64,000 bases of DNA, from NCBI RefSeq assembly GCF_000374165.1, contig NZ_KB893729.1, forward strand, positions 1-64,000. The letters are read 5' to 3'. Positions 46,075-55,009 of the stretch are shown one piece after another (the stretch's first letter is position 1; every line of letters starts with the position of its first letter). Below the pieces are notes generated by a model. It had not been told where the DNA came from, made no database searches, and was given only the letters and a program-made list of their open reading frames with translations. The stretch comes from Parafrankia elaeagni (lineage in GTDB: Bacteria; Actinomycetota; Actinomycetes; Frankiales; Frankiaceae). The position numbers and the translations under genes are program-made.

Positions 46075-49000
46075 GTGCCGACGGCAGGGACCGGCGGGGC
46101 GCGCCGCGGCGTGCTCGCCGGTGACCGTGGCTTCTTCCTCATGCCACCGCTGGTCGGCAGTGTGTTCCTGCTGGTGCTGCTGGTCGTTCCCGGCTCGCCG
46201 GGCTATCTGTGCCCGCCGCTCGCCGTGGCGGCCGGGCTGGGCGCGGCGACGGTGGTCGCGACCGTCGCCGTTCCCGGCGAGAACCTGCGGGTGTTCCGTG
46301 CCCTGGCCCTCGCCTCGTCGGTGACGATGACGGCTGCCATCGCGTTCACGCTGCTCCGGGAGGGCTCCGCGGAGCTGGCGTTGACCCTGCTGTTCTGGTT
46401 TCCGTGGATGGGCGGCCAGATCGGGCTCGTCTGGTCCCGGCTCGGCGTCGCCCTGACCCACGCGGGGCTGGTGGCGGTCGTCGTGCTGGGCGCTCTCAGC
46501 GGCTACGGGCGCCTGACCGCGTTCCCGCTCGCGAAGGCCGCCTGCGGCCTGAGCGTCCTCGCCGCCGCCTACTTCACCTACACCATGTTCCAACGGGGGC
46601 GCGGACATTCGTTCACCGACCCGCTGACCGCACTGTCGAGCCGGGCCGGGCTGATCCAGGTGGGTGATCCCGTCGTCGCCGAGATCCTGGTGACCGGGCG
46701 GCGGGCTGTCCTGATGGTCGTCGACCTCGACCACTTCAAGGAGATCAACACCGCCTTCGGCTACGAGGCGGGCGACGAGGTGCTCCGGGGGTTCGCCCGC
46801 TGGCTGCGGCTGGTGAAACCAGCCCCGCTGGTCGCCGCCCGGCTCGGTGGGGACAAGTTCGCGCTGCTGCTGTCCGGAGGCCCGATGAACAACGGCGGGG
46901 CGCGCCCGCCGGCGACGGCAGACCCCGCTCTCACCGCCTTCGGTCGCGGCATCCTCGAACAGCTCGACGGGCGGCTGCGGATCGGCGGTGTGGACGTCGA
47001 GGTGGAGGCCACCATCGGCGTCACCGCCGCCCCGTCCTGCGGTGACCGGATCACCTCGCTGCTGTCCTGCGCCGACGCCGCGCTGGCCGACGCCAGGCGC
47101 AGTGGCGAGCGGGTCGGCGTGTGGACGACGGGAATGGCCGCCGTCCAGCCCTGGGAACTCGCCCTGCACGCCCAGCTGCGGTCCGCGATCAACGAGGGCG
47201 AGCTGGAGCTGTTCTACCAGCCGATGCGGGAGACGGCGACCGGGCGGCTGGTCGGTGTCGAGGCGCTGATGCGCTGGCGGCACCCCGTCCGCGGGCTGCT
47301 GCCACCAGGCTCGTTCCTTCCGATGGCCGAACGCTCCTCGTTGATCGTCGAACTGACCTGGTGGGAGCTGGACGAGGCGTTGCGCCAGTGTGCCCGCTGG
47401 CGCGCACAGGGCATCCAGGTGGACGTCTCCGCGAACCTGTCGCCGCGCATGCTCGTCGTGGACGAGCTCCCCGCCGTCGTCGCCGAGCGGCTGGCGGCCT
47501 ACGACCTCCCGCCCGACATCCTCACCCTCGAGATCACCGAGAACGCGCTCGTCTCCCAGCCGGCGCGGGCCGCGTCGATGCTCGGCGAGCTGCGGATCTC
47601 CGGGGTCAAACTTTCCATGGACGACTTCGGGACCGGCTACAACTCCATGGAGATCCTCAAGGCGCTGACCTTCGACGAGATCAAGATCGACAGGAGCTTC
47701 GTCGCGGACGCCCAGGGCAGCCTGCCGGACATCGCGATCGTGCGTTCGGTCGTCGACCTGGGGCACCGCCTCGGGCTGCGGGTCGTCGGCGAGGGGATCG
47801 AGGACGAGCCCAGCGAGCGGATCCTGACCGAGCTCGGCTGCGACCTCCTCCAGGGCGACGCCCTGTCGCCTCCGCTGCCGGCGCGGGACCTGGCCCCGCT
47901 GCTCGCCGCCGAACCACAGCGCGACACCCGCCACGGCTCGCCCGTCGCAGGCTACGCACCAGCGGCCTGCCGGAGCCGGCCCGAGCGGCCGACCGCGGAA
48001 CGGCCGACCGCGGAACGGCCGACCGCGGAACGGCCGACCGCGGAACGGCCGACCGCGGCGTGGGAGGCTGCCGAGGCACGAGGCAGGGGCGCGGGTACAG
48101 CGCCGCCACCCACGGCGGAGGCAGGGCGGCCGGGAGGCACGGCCCGGCCCGAGGGCGGGCAGAGCGCCGCCAGGGCCATGACGACACCGACGGTGCCATG
48201 GTCAGCGGTGACGCAGGACGACGAGCAGGCGGGTGTCGAGGTCACCGGGCGGACCAAGCGGTGCTGGACCGAGGGCGGCCTGGGCGCGCCCCTCCCCGCG
48301 GACGAGGATGCCCGGCTGGCCGCGCTGCACAGCCAGCGGCTCCTCGACACCCCACCGGAACCCGAGTTCGACCAGATGGCGACCCTCGCGGCCCAGGTCG
48401 CCGAATGCACCTACGCCCACGTCGTGCTCGTCGACGCCGACCGGGAGTGGTTCAAGTCCTGGCACGGCCTGAAGATCGATGTTCTGGCGGGCCGGGTGGG
48501 CGTGGCCTCCCACGCGGTCTCGTCGGGTGACTACCTCGAGGTCGCGGACGCCCGGAAGGACATGCGCTTCGCGCACATCGTCCAGGTCGACCCGGATGTC
48601 CCGGTGCGTTTCTGCGCCGGGGCGCCGCTGCGGACGTCCGAAGGGCACGTCCTGGGCGCGCTGTGCGTGTCTGACCGGATGCCGCGCAGGCTTGCGCCGG
48701 GCCAGCGCCGCGGGCTGCACCGCCTCGCGGACCAGACGGTGCGGCTGTGCGACGCGCGTCGCGAACGTCTGATGGGGGAGGAGATCACCGAGGCGCTGCG
48801 CGGCCTTGACCAGTTGTGGCATCCGGAGGACCTGCCCACCGCGGCCACTCTGATCGCGGACGTCGTGCGCTCACTGAGCGGCGCGGACGCCGTCGGGGTG
48901 ATGGTCGCGAAGCTGCCGGGCGCGACGGTGTTCGAGGCCGCCGGTTCGTCCGTGTCGCCGGGAACCGAGCCGCTGACGCAGGTGGGCGCCCGGGTGAACC

Positions 49001-49308
49001 CCGATGACGATGCCGCCCTGCGCGCGTTGTCCCAGCTGCGGGATCCGCTGTTCATCGCGGATCCGACCGGGACGCCGCTCATCCCGGCTGAGCGTGTCGA
49101 GAAACTGAAGATCGGCTCCGCGCTGGTGATCCCGTTTCCCGGCGAGGGCGGCCTGCTGGGTTTCGTCGCTGTCCGGTGGACGTATCCGTTGAAACGGGTG
49201 GAGCCCTCGGTCATGCGTGCGGTGACCCTGTTCACCACGTCGGCGCGGTACACCCTGCACCGCCTGTGGGTGGCGCAGCGCCCCGCGCAGCACGGCAAAG
49301 GGGCATGA
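46075..49308 (+). CDS. Membrane GGDEF-EAL protein with C-terminal GAF domain
   Basis: GTG 46075 follows GGAGGGGGG. The 1077-residue protein has a membrane region (about 20-170, several helices), a GGDEF domain with the altered motif GGDKF (LVAARLGGDKFALLL), and an EAL domain (ELELFYQPMRETATGRLVGV, EALMRW, MDDFGTGYNSMEILKALTFD, KIDRSFV). A linker carries five copies of RPTAE (DNA 47985-48060). The C-terminal GAF domain opens LLDTPPEPEFDQMATLAAQV, and a weaker segment follows. Cyclase activity is probably lost through Glu to Lys, while the EAL motifs look complete, so it is more likely a c-di-GMP phosphodiesterase or sensor. Confidence 0.88.
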   Translation: MPTAGTGGARRGVLAGDRGFFLMPPLVGSVFLLVLLVVPGSPGYLCPPLAVAAGLGAATVVATVAVPGENLRVFRALALASSVTMTAAIAFTLLREGSAELALTLLFWFPWMGGQIGLVWSRLGVALTHAGLVAVVVLGALSGYGRLTAFPLAKAACGLSVLAAAYFTYTMFQRGRGHSFTDPLTALSSRAGLIQVGDPVVAEILVTGRRAVLMVVDLDHFKEINTAFGYEAGDEVLRGFARWLRLVKPAPLVAARLGGDKFALLLSGGPMNNGGARPPATADPALTAFGRGILEQLDGRLRIGGVDVEVEATIGVTAAPSCGDRITSLLSCADAALADARRSGERVGVWTTGMAAVQPWELALHAQLRSAINEGELELFYQPMRETATGRLVGVEALMRWRHPVRGLLPPGSFLPMAERSSLIVELTWWELDEALRQCARWRAQGIQVDVSANLSPRMLVVDELPAVVAERLAAYDLPPDILTLEITENALVSQPARAASMLGELRISGVKLSMDDFGTGYNSMEILKALTFDEIKIDRSFVADAQGSLPDIAIVRSVVDLGHRLGLRVVGEGIEDEPSERILTELGCDLLQGDALSPPLPARDLAPLLAAEPQRDTRHGSPVAGYAPAACRSRPERPTAERPTAERPTAERPTAERPTAAWEAAEARGRGAGTAPPPTAEAGRPGGTARPEGGQSAARAMTTPTVPWSAVTQDDEQAGVEVTGRTKRCWTEGGLGAPLPADEDARLAALHSQRLLDTPPEPEFDQMATLAAQVAECTYAHVVLVDADREWFKSWHGLKIDVLAGRVGVASHAVSSGDYLEVADARKDMRFAHIVQVDPDVPVRFCAGAPLRTSEGHVLGALCVSDRMPRRLAPGQRRGLHRLADQTVRLCDARRERLMGEEITEALRGLDQLWHPEDLPTAATLIADVVRSLSGADAVGVMVAKLPGATVFEAAGSSVSPGTEPLTQVGARVNPDDDAALRALSQLRDPLFIADPTGTPLIPAERVEKLKIGSALVIPFPGEGGLLGFVAVRWTYPLKRVEPSVMRAVTLFTTSARYTLHRLWVAQRPAQHGKGA

Positions 49309-49522
49309 AAGGAAACGTCGAAAAGCGCATGAATCCCGCCTGTCGGCAGGCTGCGCACGAACACGCCATGTCCGGCGGCTACCGATTCCGATGCAGTGCT
49401 GCGGGCTGCGGGTGAACATGCCGGTGCCGCTGCTCGTTTAGCGCTCCCCGAACCCCCTGGGGTAGCGTTCGCCTCGCGTCTTCACCACCTCCTGAAACAT
49501 TCATGGTGAAAGGAATCACTAA

Positions 49523-49834
49523 ATGACCCAGCAGCAGGAGCAGCAGCGTCAGCAGGTGGAGCAGCAGCTTCGTCAGAACTGGCGTCAGCTGCGCTACCGC
49601 CTCCTCGACCAGTTCGGTCAGGTCAGCACGGCGGACCTGGACGCTGCCACCGGCATCAACGACCTCGTCGCGCGGATCGCGGACAAGACGCACCACAGCG
49701 AGCGGTACGTCGAGAACCGCCTGCGCGAGCTGGTCGGCGTCGGCGGCGCCCAGGGCGGGCTCTCCGGCGAGCGTTTCGGCGGCGGCGAGCAGGGCCAGCA
49801 GAACCAGCAGAACCAGCCGTTCGGCAACCAGTAG
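49523..49834 (+). CDS. CsbD-like small stress protein
   Basis: ATG 49523 follows AAAGGA. The 103-residue protein has a Gln-rich head and a central helical domain, NWRQLRYRLLDQFGQVSTAD then INDLVARIADKTHHSERYVE. This resembles the CsbD-type pattern NW.QLKG...FG.LTDDDL...G....LVG.IQ..YG. The tail is Gly/Gln/Asn-rich. CsbD proteins are general-stress induced; their role is not established. It stands alone. Confidence 0.6.
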   Translation: MTQQQEQQRQQVEQQLRQNWRQLRYRLLDQFGQVSTADLDAATGINDLVARIADKTHHSERYVENRLRELVGVGGAQGGLSGERFGGGEQGQQNQQNQPFGNQ

Positions 49835-49973
49835 TCAGCTCTTGCGTAGTTAGTACTTCCACCGGGCGGGCGCGGCGAGGAACACGACTCCACCCGCCGC
49901 GTCGGCCCGGTCCCACCCGGCCCGGGCAGCACTCAGCCCGGGCCGGGTACCCTGTACCCCGTCTGGTGCCGTG

Positions 49974-50162
49974 CTACTGCGGGCCGGCGACCGATTCGAC
50001 GCGACGCTCCGCGAGCAGTGACCGGAATTCAAGAAGGTCGTCGATCAGCGCCTGGTTGTCATTCGTGCGGGGAAGTCGGCGCAGCTCCTCGAGCATAGCG
50101 TCGGTTTCCGTCATGGTGGGAACACCGTCGATCGAGGCAGCTATCGTGACGATATCGGCCAT
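49974..50162 (-). CDS. Small unknown protein, 62 residues
   Basis: ATG 50162 begins MADIVTIAASIDGVPTMTET; the rest includes LEELRRLPRTNDNQALIDDL and ends SVAGPQ. It is acidic, helical in character and has no Cys. A recognisable ribosome site is lacking, but codon use is like the neighbours. I do not recognise the family. Confidence 0.5.
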   Translation of the reverse strand: MADIVTIAASIDGVPTMTETDAMLEELRRLPRTNDNQALIDDLLEFRSLLAERRVESVAGPQ

Positions 50163-50508
50163 GGGAACACCGCCTGTCAGAGCTCTCGGCCACGTCACCT
50201 GGTCCGTCCAGGCGCGCTGAACTTTTCCAGAATTACACTCGGCTATGTACCCGGTGTTAAGCCGGGTCACCTTCCGCGTTACGGCGGCAGTTGGTCCTGA
50301 TGCGCTGCGTGACTTTTCGTCCCGGTGCGGTGGGCTGGTCTGCCGCGGTGGCCGCGCCGTCTCCGTTCCGGCGATCCCGAGGTCCGGCGCTCCAGGTGGT
50401 CCTGGTGGTCCTGGTGATCCCAGTGATCCCGACATGGGCGTGTATGCGGTTTGCGATGCGGGTTCGTGGTACTAGTTCGGAACTCGAACCAGTTGTTAGT
50501 GTCGAACC
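50163..50508. other. Intergenic region upstream of the MarR-ABC operon
   Basis: No gene is supported in this gap between divergent genes. Short GGTGGTCCTGGTGATCCC-like repeats occur near 50392-50430. The MarR-type palindrome is at its right end (50475-50489). Confidence 0.4.
50475..50489 (+). promoter_or_regulatory. MarR-type operator GTTCG-GAACT-CGAAC
   Basis: Perfect five-base arms 20 bases before the MarR start, with outer GGTTCG (50461-50466) and CGAACC (50485-50490) also inverted. It is placed for autoregulation of the marR-ABC operon. Confidence 0.55.
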
Positions 50509-50949
50509 GTGTTGTCTGACGTCCCCGTCCCCGTCGACGCGGTCCGGGCTGTGGTCCGGCTGTCCCGCCTGTTCGAGCGGTCGCTGGACGGCCTGAGCCT
50601 GGCCCAGTACCGGGTGCTCGCCCAGATCGCGGCGGGCGACGAACGGGCGTCCCGGATCGCCCGCCGGCTCGCGCTCGGCAAGCCGGCTGTGAGCGCGACC
50701 GTCGAGTCGCTGCGCCAGCGAGGCCTGTTGGTCCGGGGCGGCCTCGACGAGGACAGGCGGGTCACACCGCTGAGCCTGACGCCGCAGGGCCGGTCCGTCC
50801 TCGACGCCGCCGAGCGGGTGATGGCCGGGGCGCTGGGCGAGGTTCTCGCCCGCACCCCCGACTCCGACGCGGCCGGCACCGCGCTTCGCCAGCTTGGCGA
50901 CGCCCTCGAGGAGATCCTGAGCGAACGCGCCCGGCGGCAGGGCCGATGA
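50509..50949 (+). CDS. MarR-family regulator of the fused ABC exporter
   Basis: GTG 50509 gives 146 residues. LDGLSLAQYRVLAQIAAGDE, LARRLALGKPAVSATVESLR-type recognition (here IARRLALGKPAVSATVESLR) and the wing LDEDRRVTPLSLTPQGRSVL are present. No Shine-Dalgarno is seen, so the message may be leaderless. It overlaps the ABC gene by ATGA and so is co-translated with it. It probably represses its own operon and is relieved by transported drugs. Confidence 0.87.
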   Translation: MLSDVPVPVDAVRAVVRLSRLFERSLDGLSLAQYRVLAQIAAGDERASRIARRLALGKPAVSATVESLRQRGLLVRGGLDEDRRVTPLSLTPQGRSVLDAAERVMAGALGEVLARTPDSDAAGTALRQLGDALEEILSERARRQGR

Positions 50950-53900
50950 GCGCCTCCACGCCCACGCCCACGCCCACACCTGCACCTGCACCCGAACCCG
51001 AACCCGCAGCCGCAGCCGCCCAGGCCGGCTGGCTGCGTGGGTTGTGGCACTACCTGATGCGCCATCGCCGCGATCTCGTCCTGGCACTGCTGGCGGCGCT
51101 GCTCGGCAGTGCCTGCCAGGCGGTGGTCCCGCTGATCGCGCGCCACATCGTCGACGACGTGATCGTGCGGCGGGCATCCCCGCTGTGGCCGTGGCTGCTC
51201 GTGCTGTTCCTCGCCGCGGCCGGCGCGTTCGGCTTCGCCTACGTGCGCCGGTACCGTGGCGGACGGGTGGCGCTCGGCGTGCAGTTCGACCTGCGCAACG
51301 CGATGCACGATCATCTGCAGACCCTGGACCAGGACAGCCTGTCCCGGATGCCCACCGGCCAGCTGGTGGCGAGGGCGAACTCGGACTCGGCGCTCGTGCA
51401 GGGCCTGCTCGGCCTGCTGCCGATCATGATGGGCAACGTCATCATGATGATCACCGCGCTGATCGTCATGATCGTTCTCTCGCCACCCCTCGCGCTCATC
51501 AGCCTCGTCGTCATCCCGGTGCTGTTCGCGCTCTCCTACCGGCTGCGGTCGCGGGTCTTCCCGGCCACCTGGGACGGCCAGCAGCGCGAGGGCGCCGTCG
51601 CCCAGATCGTCGACGAGGACGTCAACGGCGTGCGGGTGGTCAAGGCGTTCGGCCAGGAGGATCGCGAGGTGGGTCGCGTCGTCGAGGCGGCCGCCGACCT
51701 CTACGGGTCCCGGATGCGGGCGGTGCGGCTGCGGGCCCGCTACCAGCCGCTGCTGGAATCCGTCCCCGCGCTGGCCCAGGTGGCGATCCTGGCCGTGGGC
51801 GGCTGGATGGCCCTGAACGGCCAGCTGACGATCGGCACCTTCCTCGCCTTCTCCACCTATGTCGGGCAGTTCGCGGCCCCGACCCGCCAGCTGGCCGGTG
51901 TGCTCACGGTCGGGCAGCAGGCCAGGGCCGGCGTCGAGCGGATCTTCCAGCTGCTGCGCCTCGCCCCGGCCATCGCGGACACCCCCGAAGCCGTGGAGCT
52001 CCCGCCGACGCGCGGCGAGATCCGCTTCGAGGGGGTGGAGTTCGCCTACCCCGACGGCCCGCCGGTGCTGCGCGGCTTCGACCTGCACATCGCCGCCGGG
52101 GAGCGGGTGGCGCTCATCGGGGCCAGCGGCAGCGGCAAGTCCACGGTGGCCGCGCTGCTGAGTCGCTTCCACGACCCCGATGCCGGCCGGGTGACGATCG
52201 ACGGCCAGGACCTGCGGTCCGTCCGGCTGCGGTCGCTGCGCTCGCAGGTCGGCGTCGCCTTCGAGGAGAGCTTCCTGTTCTCCGACTCGGTGCGGGCCAA
52301 CATCGCGTACGGCCGGCCCGACGCCACTGACGAGCAGGTCGAGACGGCGGCGCGGGCGGCGGCCGCGCACGAGTTCGTCCTGGCCCTGCCCCGCGGCTAC
52401 GACACGATCGTCGGCGAGCGCGGCCTGTCGCTGTCCGGCGGGCAGCGACAGCGGATCGCGCTGGCCCGGGCGCTGCTCACCGACCCCCGCATCCTCGTCC
52501 TGGACGACGCGACGAGTGCCGTGGACGCCCACACCGAGGAACACATCCACGCCGCGCTGCGGGAACTGCTGCCCGGGCGCACCACGATCCTCATCGCCCA
52601 CCGCGTCTCGACACTGCACCTGGCCGACCGGATCGTGGTGGTCGAGAACGGGCAGGTCGTCGATGCGGGGGCCCACGAGGAACTGACGGGACGCAGCGCC
52701 TCCTACCGGACACTCCTGGCCGGCCTCGACTCCGATCCGGCGGCCGGCCCGGCCGACCAGGCCAGCCAGGCCGGCCCGGCCGACCAGGCCAGCCAGGCCG
52801 ACCAGGCGGAATCGCCGGCTGCCCGGACCTCCGAGACAGCCGAGCGGGACCAGGGGGCCGGACCGAGCCCGGTGTCCGGCACCGCTCCGGCGGCGGAACC
52901 CGCACCCGGCCCGGCGCCGCGGCGCGGGACCGGTGGCGCCGGGGTCGGCGCCCCGAGTCTCGGCGCCGGTCTCGGCGGCGGGGGCAGCTGGCGGCTGAAC
53001 CTGGCGCCGACGCCGGAGCTGCTGGCCCGGGTCGCCGCCCTGCCGCCGGTGCGGGACGTCGCCGACATCGACGTCGCGGCCGAAAGCCAGCCGGACCCCC
53101 GGTTCAGTCTCCTGAGGGTGCTGCGGCGGTTCCGCCGCCCACTGCTGCTCGGGCTGCTGCTGGTGATCGGCGACGCGGCGGCCAGCCTGGCCGGGCCGGT
53201 GCTGGTGAAGACGGGTGTCGACAACGGCGTCGCACGCGGCTCCTCGGGCGTGCTGTGGGCGGCGTCCGCCGCGTTCCTGGTGGTGACGCTCGCCGACCTG
53301 CTCGACCAGATCGGCGAGACCTTCGTGACGGGCCGCGCCGCCGAACGGATCATGCTCTCGCTGCGGATCAGGATCTTCGCGCAGCTGCAGCGCCTCTCCC
53401 TGGACTACTACGAGCGCGAGATGTCCGGCCGGATCATGACCCGGATGACCACCGACATCGACCAGTTCGAGTCGCTGATCGAGAACGGGCTGCTGGCGGC
53501 GCTGGTCTCGTTCGTCACGTTCGCCGGAGTCGGCGTGGCCCTGCTGACGATCAACCCGGAGCTCGGCGGTCTGACACTGCTGGTCATCGTTCCGCTGGCC
53601 GCCGCGACCGTGGTCTTCCGGCGCCGGGCTGCCGGGTACTACGACCTCTCCCGGGAGCGCATCGCGATCGTCAACGCCGACTTCCAGGAGAGCCTGTCCG
53701 GTATCCGGGAGGCGCAGGCGTTCGTGCACGAGGCGGCGACCGTCGAGCACTTCCGCGGGCTGGGGCGTGACTACCTGAGCTCGCGGCTCGCGGCACAGCG
53801 GCTCGTCGCCATCTACTTCCCGTTCGTCCAGTTCCTCTCCGCGGTGGCCGACGCGATCGTGCTCGGCGTCGGGTCCGCGCTCGTCGTGCACGGCCAGCTG

Positions 53901-54986
53901 AGCGTCGGCGTACTGATCGCCTTCATCCTCTATATCGATCTGTTCTTCTCGCCGATCCAGCAGCTGTCCCAGGTCTTCGACGCCTGGCAGCAGACCCGGG
54001 TGTCGGTGGCGCGTATCGCCGAGCTGATGCGGTTGCGGACCCTCACCCCACCGGCCCAGAACCCGCTGGCACCCGGGCGGCCGCGTGGTGAGCTGGTGCT
54101 GGACGGTGTGCGCTTCGCCTACCCGGCCACGCCCACGCCGCTGCAGGACCGGCCGCTGCAGGCCACGCCGCCTCAACGCGCCGCCGGCGGCGGCCTCGCC
54201 ACCGGCCTTGCCACCGATCCCGGCGCCCGTGCGGTGGGGCCCGCCGACCCCCGTTTCGCCCGGTTGGAGACCGCCGCCGCGACCCGGGTACCCGAGGCGC
54301 TGCGCGGCGTCGACCTGCGTGTCGCCGCCGGGGAGACCGTGGCCCTCGTGGGAGAGACCGGCGCCGGCAAGTCGACGGTGATGAAGCTGATCGCCCGCTT
54401 CTACGACCCGGACGACGGCGCCGTCCGCCTCGACGGGTGGGATCTGCGGACCCTGGACCTCCGCACCTTCCGCAGTTGGCTCGGCTATGTGCCGCAGGAG
54501 GCGTTCCTGTTCAGCGGGGCCGTCCGGGACAACATCGCCTACGGGCGGCCCGAGGCCACCGATGCCGAGGTGGAGGCGGCCGCCCGCGCGGTCGGCGCGC
54601 ACGAGTTCATCGCCGCGCTGCCCGGGGGCTACCACCACGAGGTCGCCGAGCGGGGCCGCTCGCTGTCAGCCGGGCAGCGCCAGCTCATCGCGCTCGCCCG
54701 GGCCGAGCTCGTCGATCCGGTGCTGCTCCTGCTCGACGAGGCGACCTCCAACCTGGACCTGGCGACCGAGCGCCGGGTCGCCGCCGCCACGGCGCGTCTC
54801 GCCCGGCGGCGGACGACGATCGTGATCGCGCACCGGCTGCAGACAGCCCGCACCGCCGACCGGATCGTCGTCCTCGACGGCGGCGCCGTCGCCGAGATCG
54901 GCTCGCATGACGAACTGATCGCCGCCGACGGACACTACGCCTCGATGTGGCGCGCCTTCGAGCTCGTCGGCTCACCCGCCACCTGA
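50946..54986 (+). CDS. Fused heterodimeric-type ABC multidrug exporter (TMD-NBD-TMD-NBD)
   Basis: The 1346-residue protein joins two exporter halves that are usually separate genes. Half 1 has six membrane helices, Walker A GASGSGKST, signature LSGGQRQRIALARALLTD and Walker B ILVLDDATSAVD. Half 2 has Walker A GETGAGKST, signature LSAGQRQLIALARAELVD and Walker B LLLLDEATSNLD. In half 1 the catalytic Glu after Walker B is Asp, which marks a degenerate site as in heterodimeric exporters. A 100-residue Ala/Pro/Gln linker with QASQAGPADQASQ repeats joins the halves. It exports hydrophobic compounds at the membrane. Confidence 0.92.
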   Translation: MSASTPTPTPTPAPAPEPEPAAAAAQAGWLRGLWHYLMRHRRDLVLALLAALLGSACQAVVPLIARHIVDDVIVRRASPLWPWLLVLFLAAAGAFGFAYVRRYRGGRVALGVQFDLRNAMHDHLQTLDQDSLSRMPTGQLVARANSDSALVQGLLGLLPIMMGNVIMMITALIVMIVLSPPLALISLVVIPVLFALSYRLRSRVFPATWDGQQREGAVAQIVDEDVNGVRVVKAFGQEDREVGRVVEAAADLYGSRMRAVRLRARYQPLLESVPALAQVAILAVGGWMALNGQLTIGTFLAFSTYVGQFAAPTRQLAGVLTVGQQARAGVERIFQLLRLAPAIADTPEAVELPPTRGEIRFEGVEFAYPDGPPVLRGFDLHIAAGERVALIGASGSGKSTVAALLSRFHDPDAGRVTIDGQDLRSVRLRSLRSQVGVAFEESFLFSDSVRANIAYGRPDATDEQVETAARAAAAHEFVLALPRGYDTIVGERGLSLSGGQRQRIALARALLTDPRILVLDDATSAVDAHTEEHIHAALRELLPGRTTILIAHRVSTLHLADRIVVVENGQVVDAGAHEELTGRSASYRTLLAGLDSDPAAGPADQASQAGPADQASQADQAESPAARTSETAERDQGAGPSPVSGTAPAAEPAPGPAPRRGTGGAGVGAPSLGAGLGGGGSWRLNLAPTPELLARVAALPPVRDVADIDVAAESQPDPRFSLLRVLRRFRRPLLLGLLLVIGDAAASLAGPVLVKTGVDNGVARGSSGVLWAASAAFLVVTLADLLDQIGETFVTGRAAERIMLSLRIRIFAQLQRLSLDYYEREMSGRIMTRMTTDIDQFESLIENGLLAALVSFVTFAGVGVALLTINPELGGLTLLVIVPLAAATVVFRRRAAGYYDLSRERIAIVNADFQESLSGIREAQAFVHEAATVEHFRGLGRDYLSSRLAAQRLVAIYFPFVQFLSAVADAIVLGVGSALVVHGQLSVGVLIAFILYIDLFFSPIQQLSQVFDAWQQTRVSVARIAELMRLRTLTPPAQNPLAPGRPRGELVLDGVRFAYPATPTPLQDRPLQATPPQRAAGGGLATGLATDPGARAVGPADPRFARLETAAATRVPEALRGVDLRVAAGETVALVGETGAGKSTVMKLIARFYDPDDGAVRLDGWDLRTLDLRTFRSWLGYVPQEAFLFSGAVRDNIAYGRPEATDAEVEAAARAVGAHEFIAALPGGYHHEVAERGRSLSAGQRQLIALARAELVDPVLLLLDEATSNLDLATERRVAAATARLARRRTTIVIAHRLQTARTADRIVVLDGGAVAEIGSHDELIAADGHYASMWRAFELVGSPAT

Positions 54987-55009
54987 GCGTCCCTGCACCT
55001 GCGTCAGGT

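Noticed and set aside
50496-54638. A 1380-codon open frame on the minus strand
   Set aside because: Shadow of the ABC exporter, which has complete Walker and signature motifs on the plus strand.
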